The translations under genes and the position numbers were made by a program. This document shows, in pieces, positions 46,579 to 54,483 of a stretch of DNA of 64,000 nucleotides. The stretch spans positions 1 to 64,000 of the forward strand of contig NZ_BMQI01000023.1 of the NCBI RefSeq assembly GCF_014648035.1, read 5' to 3'. Source of the DNA: Shewanella algicola. GTDB taxonomy: Bacteria; Pseudomonadota; Gammaproteobacteria; Enterobacterales; Shewanellaceae. The notes under the pieces are model-generated. The model worked only from the letters and a program-made list of their open reading frames with translations, was not told where the DNA came from and ran no database searches. Every line of letters starts with the position of its first letter. The stretch's first letter is position 1.

Positions 46579-47567
46579 TTAGGCTGACTTTTTAAAGGAG
46601 ATAAACACTCATCGCCAAAAGCAACGTGATAAAAACGGGCTATTTCAGCTTCAGCGTCTACCTCTTTAAATTGCTCTGGATATGTGTTTACAGCAATGTA
46701 AAGCGCACCAGCCATTGCCATAGGCGAGGGCATATCCCAAAAACTGCCTTTGGGTAACATTATTTGTGGCAATTTGGTTAGCGGTGTCACCAAAGATTGT
46801 GCTAATTGATCGTCGACTTTGGTTGTATCATTTGATTCTCTAATTAATAACTGTGGCTGCCAAATTAATAATTGCTCTACATTCACTTTAGGGTAAAAGC
46901 CAGGAACATCTTTAGCGACATTGGTGACTCCAGAGGTCGTCATTAATTGGTGTTGAAACATTTCTTCACTTGCGGTTCGGTACAAATCTGAACTATTAAC
47001 ATAATAAGCACGTAAACGCTGTGATGCGGGCAAATCTGCCAAACCCGTGTTGATAATGTTTTTTAACCTCAGATTTTCTGCAGCAATTTGCGCAGCTTTA
47101 TCTTGAGTACCTGTTGCTTTGGCGAGTAAATCTATTACGGTTTCGGCATCCTCAAATGTTTCTGGCTGAATGATTAAACTTGCAATGCCTAAAGACGTTA
47201 ATCGATCTGCTAGCCTATAACCGTCTTTTTTTCCAAAGACTAAAACTAAGTCAGGATTTAACGCAATGATGGTTTCTAAACTGGTGCCAGCTGAACGACT
47301 ACCGACAACCGAAGCTTCATGATTGACTAGTTGCTTATTGATAAACGGTGAGTTTTTAGTCATGCCACCAATCCCTACTAATTTATCTGCAAGTCCTAAA
47401 CTTAAGGAGAATAAATTAGCAGGGGTAAAGGTTGAGACTATTCGCTCTGCAGGTTTTTGTAATACCACTTCACGACCTTGTTGATCAATCAAGTGTATCG
47501 GCGCTGCCGATACACTTGAAAGACCACAAAGTAGAATGGCTACAATACTTAATAGTATGTTAGGCAT
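46569..47567 (-). CDS. Periplasmic binding protein of a FecB/BtuF-type ABC transporter
   Basis: 332 residues with a cleavable signal peptide (ILLSIVAILLCGLSSVSAAP) and the two-lobed helical-backbone fold (HLIDQQGREVVLQKPAERIVST; LNPDLVLVFGKKDGY). A C-terminal tail has two cysteines (CLSPLKSQPKCQ) that may form a disulfide. No lipobox is clear, so it should be soluble in the periplasm. It collects the substrate delivered by the TonB receptor encoded ten bases upstream and passes it to the permease. H. influenzae MolA shows that this fold can also bind molybdate, so iron is not assured. Confidence 0.9.
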   Translation of the reverse strand: MPNILLSIVAILLCGLSSVSAAPIHLIDQQGREVVLQKPAERIVSTFTPANLFSLSLGLADKLVGIGGMTKNSPFINKQLVNHEASVVGSRSAGTSLETIIALNPDLVLVFGKKDGYRLADRLTSLGIASLIIQPETFEDAETVIDLLAKATGTQDKAAQIAAENLRLKNIINTGLADLPASQRLRAYYVNSSDLYRTASEEMFQHQLMTTSGVTNVAKDVPGFYPKVNVEQLLIWQPQLLIRESNDTTKVDDQLAQSLVTPLTKLPQIMLPKGSFWDMPSPMAMAGALYIAVNTYPEQFKEVDAEAEIARFYHVAFGDECLSPLKSQPKCQ

Positions 47568-47576
47568 TCATTATCC

Positions 47577-49625
47577 TTAAAAACGATATTTAACGCCGAC
47601 TTCATAAGAACGGCCTTCATTTGGTTGGCCGTATCCTTCGTAGTGCGACTCATCTAACACGTTATTGAGGTTTACATAGGCAGAAAATTGCGGTGTAAAG
47701 GCTTTCTTAACGCCCATATCAATGGTTAATGTATCGCTTTCCCATTCGTCTGAATCAACATCAATTAAAATATCCGTACGGTAACGAACACGTAAATTAC
47801 TATTAATGTCTAACGTGGGTTGATACCAATTTAACATCGCGGTAAATGAATCTTTAGGGATATCACGGAAGTAATCAGATTCACGATCTTCACTTTCATT
47901 ACGAGCGTGGGTGTAACTGTAATCGAATGATAAACTAACATTTTCTGATAACTGGCTTAACGTGCTGAATTCAACACCGTAGAATTTAGATGTGCCCACA
48001 TTTTGATTAACTTCAAGCTTGGAGTCTGGAACGGTTGGATCTGTTATGTATACTTCTACAATTTTATCGCTAATATCATGATAAAATAGACCAATATCGA
48101 TGTTGTTTAACCAAGTATAAGCAAGATCATTTTTCCAACCTAATGTATAACTGGTATTGCGTTCTGGTTTAAGATCATGACGTGCACCGGTATCATCATA
48201 CATTTCCGAAAAAGTAGCGAAACGAGTTTTTTGTGCGATTGAACCATAAACAAGCCCTGCGTTATCAAAGGTATAACTCATACCTAAGCTAGGATCAAAT
48301 GTATCTGAATCATCATTATCTGTGTCTGCATCGATACCGCGGTCTTCACCAACAGTTTGTTTATGCCATGCAATCCCTGCAACAACATTGAGCGCCCCAA
48401 ATGTCATGGTATCTTCGGCCGCAAAACTAATAGTATCTAATTGAGAGCGTTCATAACCGTGTGATTCATCAGGGTCAACATAAGCGACATTTTTTTTCTT
48501 ATGGACATCATTTTTATAGTTAACGGATACGCTTAAACGATTCCAATCGGTTAAGTTTATATCGGCAAAAATAGCTCCACCACCGGTATAATCACTATAA
48601 CTACTTACCGCCAATTTTACGTATTGTTCAGGTGTATCATAGGAATCATAGCTGTCATCATGGATATGATAATAAGCTAATGCACGTAGAGTGAGTGAAT
48701 CATTAATACGATGAAGGCCACTTAAATCTACCCCGGTATCTTTATATTCAGAAATATTGGCAAAACTACTGAAGTCGCTGAAAACTTTGTTATAACGGGT
48801 GTTGTAAGGTAAGTCTCTTTCGGTATCTAGATTGAACACACTTGCAAAAAATTCGCTATTTTCGTTAGCATATCCACCACGCACCCAGATATTTGTGGAG
48901 TCATAAGATGAATTTTCACGCTTGTCGCCATCTTCTACGATCATCTGTTTCGGTAAGTCGCCATACTTATCTTTTATGTCTGAAAGTATAGGTTCATAGT
49001 CATTAGACATTCTCATAGAGTCGCGACCACGGTGATTTACGGTCGCAAATAAGCTGAAACCATTTTTACCCAGACTCATTGAGGCTGATTCATTATTTTG
49101 CCCCATTTGCCCTACAGATGCTTCCAATTCACCACTGACGCCATCTTGGCCTTTTTTGGTGATAATATTTACCACACCACCCATACCATTTGGGCCATAC
49201 AGTACTGATGATGCGCCTTTAGTCACTTCAATTTTGGCGATAATGCTTGCTGGAATTTGGTTTAAATCTAACTGACCGTAATTGGTTTCATAATAAGGTA
49301 CACCATCAAGAAGGATTAAGATTTTATCTTGCTCGAACCCTTGTATGGTTATGAATTTTTCACCTTTGCTAGACTGAGCTGTATGCACGCCAGGAATAAA
49401 ATCTAATGCATCCGCAGCCGTTTTTGCACCAACCAATTCAATTTGTTCTTCTGTCATAGTATTATTAATTGCAATATCTTTAACGCCTGTTTGTTCAGAT
49501 ACAACAATTTCGCCTAAGGAAAAGACATCACTTTCATCACTGGCGATTGCAAATTGACAGGTCATTATGCTGCAAACTGCAATTGCAACTTTGTGCTTTT
49601 TAATCATCGTTATTTTAATCTCCAT
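47577..49625 (-). CDS. TonB-dependent outer membrane receptor heading the uptake operon
   Basis: About 676-682 residues: signal peptide (MIKKHKVAIAVCSIMTCQFAIA), plug domain (about 40-160, EEQIELVGAKTAADALDFIPG; KIEVTKGASSVLYGPNGMGGVVNI) and a barrel ending in Phe (YEVGVKYRF). The segment EIVVSEQTG near residue 33 is a plausible TonB box. It is closest in general style to BtuB/siderophore receptors, but the ligand is not recognisable. Two starts are possible (49625 or 49607); the signal peptide begins at 49607. It is the first gene of a twelve-gene minus-strand run reaching 37673. Confidence 0.93.
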   Translation of the reverse strand: MEIKITMIKKHKVAIAVCSIMTCQFAIASDESDVFSLGEIVVSEQTGVKDIAINNTMTEEQIELVGAKTAADALDFIPGVHTAQSSKGEKFITIQGFEQDKILILLDGVPYYETNYGQLDLNQIPASIIAKIEVTKGASSVLYGPNGMGGVVNIITKKGQDGVSGELEASVGQMGQNNESASMSLGKNGFSLFATVNHRGRDSMRMSNDYEPILSDIKDKYGDLPKQMIVEDGDKRENSSYDSTNIWVRGGYANENSEFFASVFNLDTERDLPYNTRYNKVFSDFSSFANISEYKDTGVDLSGLHRINDSLTLRALAYYHIHDDSYDSYDTPEQYVKLAVSSYSDYTGGGAIFADINLTDWNRLSVSVNYKNDVHKKKNVAYVDPDESHGYERSQLDTISFAAEDTMTFGALNVVAGIAWHKQTVGEDRGIDADTDNDDSDTFDPSLGMSYTFDNAGLVYGSIAQKTRFATFSEMYDDTGARHDLKPERNTSYTLGWKNDLAYTWLNNIDIGLFYHDISDKIVEVYITDPTVPDSKLEVNQNVGTSKFYGVEFSTLSQLSENVSLSFDYSYTHARNESEDRESDYFRDIPKDSFTAMLNWYQPTLDINSNLRVRYRTDILIDVDSDEWESDTLTIDMGVKKAFTPQFSAYVNLNNVLDESHYEGYGQPNEGRSYEVGVKYRF

Positions 49626-50057
49626 ACATTTACTTTAATGACTACCTGGCTTGTTATGATTTTGTTATTCATTTAGAAGCACTTAGTTAATCTATGTCTT
49701 TTTGTCAACGTTGAAATCTAGTTGGACATAAATGTAAGTATTGTTACGATAGCGTTGATTGAACTCAACAAAAACAAATTGAAATTACGACAAGTGCAGC
49801 AAAATCTCATCTAAAGGGAAACGAATTAACAGTGAGCGGACAATTTGTCCATCAAAATTAACGAAGCTATTAATTGAGCAGAAAATGAAACTCGACATCG
49901 ACTTAATGTGATGGGTCGATTAATTATTGAGTTAGAAAATATTTATTATTTAATAAACTAAGTTAAAGTTATATATAAGTTACCAATAGGTTGGTTAGGT
50001 GATTTTATGTTTTTACTATATATAAGGCCTTAGCCCACAACTACATTAAGCAGAAAT
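49626..50057. other. Divergent promoter region between the receptor operon and the PcfJ gene
   Basis: 432 bases with no credible gene. I looked for a cobalamin riboswitch and a strong Fur box and saw neither. It contains the TCAAC/GTTGA palindromes described at 49703-49770; the half nearer the PcfJ gene is very AT-rich. Confidence 0.5.
49703..49714 (-). promoter_or_regulatory. Candidate -35 with overlapping palindrome upstream of the receptor operon
   Basis: On the minus strand TTGACA (49708-49703) overlaps the perfect palindrome TCAACGTTGA at 49705-49714. A second element with the same half-sites, GTTGA-N6-TCAAC, lies about 50 bases further upstream near 49755-49770. This fits a repressor site, but a good -10 is not obvious. 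Confidence 0.4.
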
Positions 50058-51215
50058 ATGGATTTTCAACTGACGATACAAACGACTCACCTTGGATTTG
50101 ACTATGACATAGAGCTACATAGTTGGCATCAAAAGTTACGGGCTTATAGAGTCTTCGACACTAAACCAAAAGAATTATTAGAAGGTGGGCTAGGCTTAGG
50201 GCTTAATTTTATCACTCAGTTTGTATCAGGTGATGAATGGTTGGCGCAAATTCCAGAGCAGTATATTTCAATCACGAATGCATTTCCTGAGCATCAGTAT
50301 CAGCTTTTGTGGCTTGCAGCTAATAGTGAACAAGCCGCTCAATTGCTATTAATGCGGCCGTTATTATTAGTGCTAATTTGTGAGCAGTACCCAATTGATA
50401 ATGAAAAGGCATTAGCATTAAGCCAACTAGGACAACGTGACATTCTGTGTGAACTCGGATACGACAACGCAAGAGCTGCACTCAAGTTTATCGACAAGCT
50501 AACACTCAAGTTTGATAGAGATATAGAGTTAAAGTTTTTGAAAAAATTGTTAGATAAGAGAATGTGTCGTTACAAAGTTTTTAAGCATCATCAGGTAATA
50601 AACTATTTGACCATAAGCCTGGATAACCGATATCCATTTTTAACCTGCACAAAATTAGGCCATGCTATAGCAAATAATAAAAATATCAAAAGAGGGCCGT
50701 TACGTGCTTGTTTGGCTGACACCATAGCACTGGGTTTAGCGCTCGGTATAAATGAGCCTGCAAACAGAATTGGCCAGCTTTCGTCATTTGATGAGCTTGA
50801 AAGATTGCACCAACAATGGATTGATCAACGTAATGATATTGAAAGATTGGAACACAGGCCAGTCGATGCAGATACACCATATCCACAATTGATCGCGAGT
50901 GAGCCTAACTTTGTCGCAATAGACAATTATGATGCGCTTATTCATGAAGGTATGACTCAAAAGCATTGTATTGCTGTTTATCACAATCGTATAGTCGCAG
51001 GACATTATTGCGCGTTTAAAATGGATCACCCACAAAGAGTAACCATTGGAGTGAAAGTCAATAAACGCATTGGCATGCTTGAATTGGACCAAATCAAGGG
51101 AATACGCAATGCAATCGCAACTAATGAAACCCAAGAGTTAGTCTATGCATGGTTTGAGAGAGTGAAGAAAATCTATAAGCAAGGTTATGATCATCAGCTG
51201 GAGTTAAAAGCTTAG
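50058..51215 (+). CDS. PcfJ domain-containing protein
   Basis: 385 residues, no signal peptide or membrane segment. The C-terminal third fits the PcfJ family (ALIHEGMTQKHCIAVYHNRIVAGHYCAF ... LELDQIKGIRNAIATNETQELVYAWFE). The N-terminal part is helical and unrecognised. PcfJ is named from an enterococcal conjugative plasmid, but its activity is not known. It stands alone here, followed by a long gene-free stretch and an orphan integrase, so it might be a remnant of a mobile element. No ribosome site is strong. Confidence 0.78.
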   Translation: MDFQLTIQTTHLGFDYDIELHSWHQKLRAYRVFDTKPKELLEGGLGLGLNFITQFVSGDEWLAQIPEQYISITNAFPEHQYQLLWLAANSEQAAQLLLMRPLLLVLICEQYPIDNEKALALSQLGQRDILCELGYDNARAALKFIDKLTLKFDRDIELKFLKKLLDKRMCRYKVFKHHQVINYLTISLDNRYPFLTCTKLGHAIANNKNIKRGPLRACLADTIALGLALGINEPANRIGQLSSFDELERLHQQWIDQRNDIERLEHRPVDADTPYPQLIASEPNFVAIDNYDALIHEGMTQKHCIAVYHNRIVAGHYCAFKMDHPQRVTIGVKVNKRIGMLELDQIKGIRNAIATNETQELVYAWFERVKKIYKQGYDHQLELKA

Positions 51216-51766
51216 TTGTCTAATTCACAAACTCTAGCTTGGCGATTGCTAAGATGCGTTTCAACCATTTAAACATCACGCCATCAGGTAAGGTCGAATT
51301 TAGATCGAACAATGTTAGGTAACAGTCGTAAAGCATGCACAAACAACTCAAAAAAATATACCACGCGTGTTATTAAAGTCAGGTGGTGGAAACTGGCACA
51401 AAAAGCGCTCTAATGTATAGGTTTGAACCTAAAAGGTAATAATTCAAAGTTGAATCGAGCTTAAGTTATTGATTAATCATGACTAAAGTCCCAGTAAAAA
51501 GTTGACACAAAAGTCATTTGGTTTGACAAGCCACACAACATACAGGTTATCAGCTCATAAACACAAATAGTCTATTTAACATAATATACATTGTGCGCAG
51601 TTATAGGTTTATGTTCAATAGGCTGTATTTCCCATTGTTAGTAAGACTGCCTTTATGGTTCTCACTATCTACCAACCGTTTGTTTAAAGCGTTTTAGTGG
51701 CAAATTGAGCATTTAAAATCGTGCTTACATTGCATGCTTTTATTTTTTACCACTAATGCCAGCCAA
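51216..51766. other. Gene-free region between the PcfJ gene and the integrase gene
   Basis: 551 bases without a credible reading frame on either strand. It includes a widely spaced TTAGTGG/CCACTAA pair near 51695-51755, close to the integrase stop. No attachment-site duplication could be recognised within the window. Confidence 0.45.
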
Positions 51767-53065
51767 TTATTCAATCTCAGCAAGATGATTTAAGGGTTTA
51801 TTTACGGCACTTTGATGACGTTCGGTTTGTGTCGTGTGTAAATACTGCGACGTGGTATCGATACTTTCATGGCCAGCATCAGCCTGGACATGCGATAACG
51901 GCCGGCGGTTAATGTTGATGTCGTGCGTTATTCCGGTGTGACGAATGTTATGCGCACTGAGTTGCTTCATTAAATGACTGTCGTGCTCAAACCCATCTTT
52001 TGCCGCATTGTCTGCAGCAAGATTGATTAACTTGTCGATTTCATCACGTATTTGTCTTATGCCTAGATTGGCGTTAATGACTCCGGATTCTCGGCCGTGT
52101 GCAGCAGCCTTATGACGAACAAATATTGGCTGTTGATCGTTGATGCCTGGTAAATCACTTAACCCTAGGTATCGACGATATTCGCTTAAGCTAGTCAATA
52201 ACACTTTGGATATGGCGATATTTCGGGCTTTGCCACTTTTAGAATATGGCACATGAAAATACCACACTCTGGAATGTGGATCTTGCCGAAACTGACTCAT
52301 CATAGGTGCATAACCTGCACGCGCGCTGATTTCAGATATGCGTAAATAGCAGCTATATAATAGTGTAATTAAAAATAAACTACGCTGATGTTGCTCAGGT
52401 TGTGTTTTTGCTAATTGCTTTACGGTGCTGACAACATAAGACCATTGTAATTCTGTAAATGCATGGTGATTGCTGTCTTCGTTTATGGTGAATTTACGTT
52501 TGATGGAAAATCTACTGTGCTTTAACCAAAGCTGTGCTGGGTTACGTTCTGTGTATTCTTCGCTAATTAAGTAACCGTAAAATGATGATAATATGGCTAT
52601 TTTGGTTTTTAGTGCGTTGTCACTTAATTGATATGGCAGACAATTACCGAGTTGCTTTTTACCGATAAACGGCCGCCATTGTGGGTTTGGCTGACGTTCA
52701 CCACTGGCTTTGTCGAGTTTAAATTGCGCGACATTAAAATAGCCAATTAAGTGATTAGGTGGTGATTGGCAGTAATCAATGTATTTAGCGATATCTTTGC
52801 GTGTAACGGCAATTGGCGATAATGCCACAACGTCAAAACACCAATGAAGAAATGTGGTGAGCTCGCTTCGGTATGCTTTGTAGTTGTTTTCTGATTGTTT
52901 TTGCTCAAATAACCAGTCGGCACAGTGCTCAATAATAAGGCCTGCGTCTGTCACTTTACTGATAGATATTCGCGTTATGTATTGATTTACAGTGGGATTA
53001 CCTTGCAATACAAATTCTGCAGCGTCAAAAAGTGGTAATACTGGCGGCAGAGTCTCTATAGTCAT
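51767..53065 (-). CDS. Tyrosine-type site-specific recombinase/integrase
   Basis: 432 residues: an N-terminal core-binding region (about 25-190) and a C-terminal catalytic domain with the expected residues: Arg in CYLRISEISARAG, Lys in YSKSGKARNIAI, the HxxR box HNIRHTGITH, and GHESIDTTSQYLHT with the nucleophilic Tyr. It should be active. No excisionase, phage or plasmid genes are nearby, so its target is unknown; it may be a domesticated recombinase or the remains of an island. Confidence 0.9.
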   Translation of the reverse strand: MTIETLPPVLPLFDAAEFVLQGNPTVNQYITRISISKVTDAGLIIEHCADWLFEQKQSENNYKAYRSELTTFLHWCFDVVALSPIAVTRKDIAKYIDYCQSPPNHLIGYFNVAQFKLDKASGERQPNPQWRPFIGKKQLGNCLPYQLSDNALKTKIAILSSFYGYLISEEYTERNPAQLWLKHSRFSIKRKFTINEDSNHHAFTELQWSYVVSTVKQLAKTQPEQHQRSLFLITLLYSCYLRISEISARAGYAPMMSQFRQDPHSRVWYFHVPYSKSGKARNIAISKVLLTSLSEYRRYLGLSDLPGINDQQPIFVRHKAAAHGRESGVINANLGIRQIRDEIDKLINLAADNAAKDGFEHDSHLMKQLSAHNIRHTGITHDININRRPLSHVQADAGHESIDTTSQYLHTTQTERHQSAVNKPLNHLAEIE

Positions 53066-53121
53066 AGTGAATACATTGCAGTTAGGTTATTGTTTAAATG
53101 ACTATTATAGCGTTTTATAAC

Positions 53122-53151
53122 TGATGCCGATAACGTTATTTATCGGCATCA
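53122..53151. terminator. Strong hairpin between the integrase and the small cysteine-rich gene
   Basis: TGATGCCGATAA and TTATCGGCATCA form a perfect twelve-base-pair stem with a six-base loop. It follows the stop codon of the 53165 gene on the minus strand. The downstream T-tract is poor, so it may also be a protein site or an RNA-stabilising hairpin. Confidence 0.5.
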
Positions 53152-53164
53152 ATTGATTTGAGGT

Positions 53165-53416
53165 TTATGACTCTACATAGTTTAATATCGAAATTGGTTT
53201 GCTGATTGAGTTTTGTAGATTGTTCTCTGAGTTACACGGATGCTGGCACTGAGTATTTTGACAGCCCACACGATGTTGGCAACTCCATAGACATAATTGC
53301 CACAAGGTTTGTTTGCTGTCTCTGTCTAAACACTGTAAATCTGCTGCGCACAAGTGACCTGCTTTTATTAATTGAGCCACTTTAGCCGTGTCGATTGTGA
53401 CATTGACTCTAGACAT
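53165..53416 (-). CDS. Small cysteine-rich protein, Fur-box regulated
   Basis: 83 residues with nine cysteines, eight of them in residues 23-61 (LCAADLQC; LCLWSCQHRVGCQNTQCQHPC), no signal peptide and no membrane segment. The clustered cysteines suggest metal or Fe-S binding. GAGAGG stands just upstream of the ATG at 53416, so this start is preferred over 53428. A near-perfect Fur box covers its promoter region, so it should be induced by iron starvation. I do not recognise a named family with certainty. Confidence 0.75.
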   Translation of the reverse strand: MSRVNVTIDTAKVAQLIKAGHLCAADLQCLDRDSKQTLWQLCLWSCQHRVGCQNTQCQHPCNSENNLQNSISKPISILNYVES

Positions 53417-53460
53417 ATCGCCTCTCATTTAAATGTATCTTATATATCATAATACATTAT

Positions 53461-53475
53461 TGAGAATGATTATCA
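53461..53475 (-). promoter_or_regulatory. Fur box
   Basis: TGAGAATGATTATCA matches the 7-1-7 Fur consensus TGATAATNATTATCA with one mismatch. It lies 45 bases upstream of the small cysteine-rich gene and overlaps a possible -35 (TTGATA on the minus strand). Confidence 0.75.
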
Positions 53476-53760
53476 ATTAGATTTTGAGGTTGTGTTTACT
53501 TTGCAACCTAACCGACTCACCTGCCAGAGTGCTTGCCTGATATTGATACCGTAGAAAATATGTAATACTCAATACTAAGAACTAACGCGTGAGCCTAACT
53601 CTCTGAAAAAATGTAATTTGTATCGCCTATAAAGAATGAAATAGGCACAATTATTTATTAGTGATGAATTAAGCTAACCATTGTCACATCACCTAGCTGT
53701 AACTTATGTCTATTGTGCCCTACTCTTTATAGTATAAAGAGAAACGACTTTCTCACCTTT
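53476..53760. other. Intergenic region upstream of the Fur-regulated gene
   Basis: About 285 bases (over 330 counting from the small gene) without a gene. A short hairpin GAGAAA-CGAC-TTTCTC at 53739-53754 follows the stop of the minus-strand lipoprotein gene and could be a weak terminator. Confidence 0.4.
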
Positions 53761-54213
53761 TTAGCGTTGTGAATTATCAGCTAAAAAGTCATACATTAAT
53801 GTGCGCTGCTGTCCTTGGTAATCAAACGTAACAAATACTCGCCATACCATGTAATCACTGCTGCACGAGCCGAATATGAGTGTGCCGTGTGCTTGATTGT
53901 TTTCTATAGCAGATAATGTCACAGGTATTACTCCCATAAACATATCGCGCCCTTCTACTCTTACTAAAATATTAGTGATCGCTTGACTAAATTTAAGCGT
54001 AAGATTAAGTGGTTTTTCGCTTGGTGTGTGCACGGGATCGAGCATTAAACCTACATTTAAATCAGCAACTTTTTTATAACATTCACCCGCAGAAAACTGG
54101 CAAAGTGTGGTGTCGATTGGAAATGAAACATTTTCGATATTTTTTTTATTATCACATGCCATTAAAAACATTAAGAAAAATACTACTGAAACCATTTTTA
54201 TTATTTTAGGCAC
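53761..54213 (-). CDS. Small lipoprotein of unknown function divergent from ccoN
   Basis: 150 residues with a lipoprotein signal (VVFFLMFLMAC, lipobox Cys) and a soluble beta-rich domain with four further cysteines (LCQFSAGEC; FGSC). The start is GTG at 54213 with AAAGGTT upstream; ATG at 54195 is an alternative. It diverges from the cbb3 oxidase operon and shares its upstream region with the FNR box, so it may be expressed with it. I do not recognise the family; a role in oxidase assembly is only a guess from position. Confidence 0.75.
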   Translation of the reverse strand: MPKIIKMVSVVFFLMFLMACDNKKNIENVSFPIDTTLCQFSAGECYKKVADLNVGLMLDPVHTPSEKPLNLTLKFSQAITNILVRVEGRDMFMGVIPVTLSAIENNQAHGTLIFGSCSSDYMVWRVFVTFDYQGQQRTLMYDFLADNSQR

Positions 54214-54259
54214 TGTTATTAACCTTTAGTGATAAATTGAACATTTTAACTGACGAATT

Positions 54260-54273
54260 TTGATCTAAATCAA
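54260..54273 (+). promoter_or_regulatory. FNR/EtrA box upstream of ccoN
   Basis: TTGAT-CTAA-ATCAA is an exact match to the FNR consensus, 210 bases before the ccoN start and 47 bases from the divergent lipoprotein gene. Confidence 0.8.
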
Positions 54274-54483
54274 ATTTGAGTCATGTAGCGAAGTATCTTT
54301 TTTGACTCAGCTCAAGTATCATTACATCGCCTCGTGATAGAGACAACAAAAACGAGGTAACACCTTGACAAACTGTTGTAAAAATAACCTTCTTGGTTTG
54401 TTTTTGTAACCATTTGTCAACTTAACTGGTAAAGTTCGCTTTACTAAATATTAAAAGTATAAGTAATAAGCCGTGGAAGCATT

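Noticed and set aside
37673..49625. Operon as an ordinary System II cytochrome c maturation locus
   Set aside because: The CcsA-like protein lacks the invariant WWD aspartate, the ResB-like protein is short, and no CxxCH cytochrome or thioredoxin-like ResA is present.
49626..50057. Cobalamin riboswitch or Fur box before the BtuB-like receptor operon
   Set aside because: I could find neither a recognisable B12-box segment nor a 7-1-7 Fur match in this region.
50784..51134. A 116-codon open frame opposite the PcfJ gene
   Set aside because: Antisense to the conserved PcfJ region and without its own signals.
51216..51766. Hidden small gene in the gap
   Set aside because: No frame with a ribosome site and sensible composition was seen on either strand.
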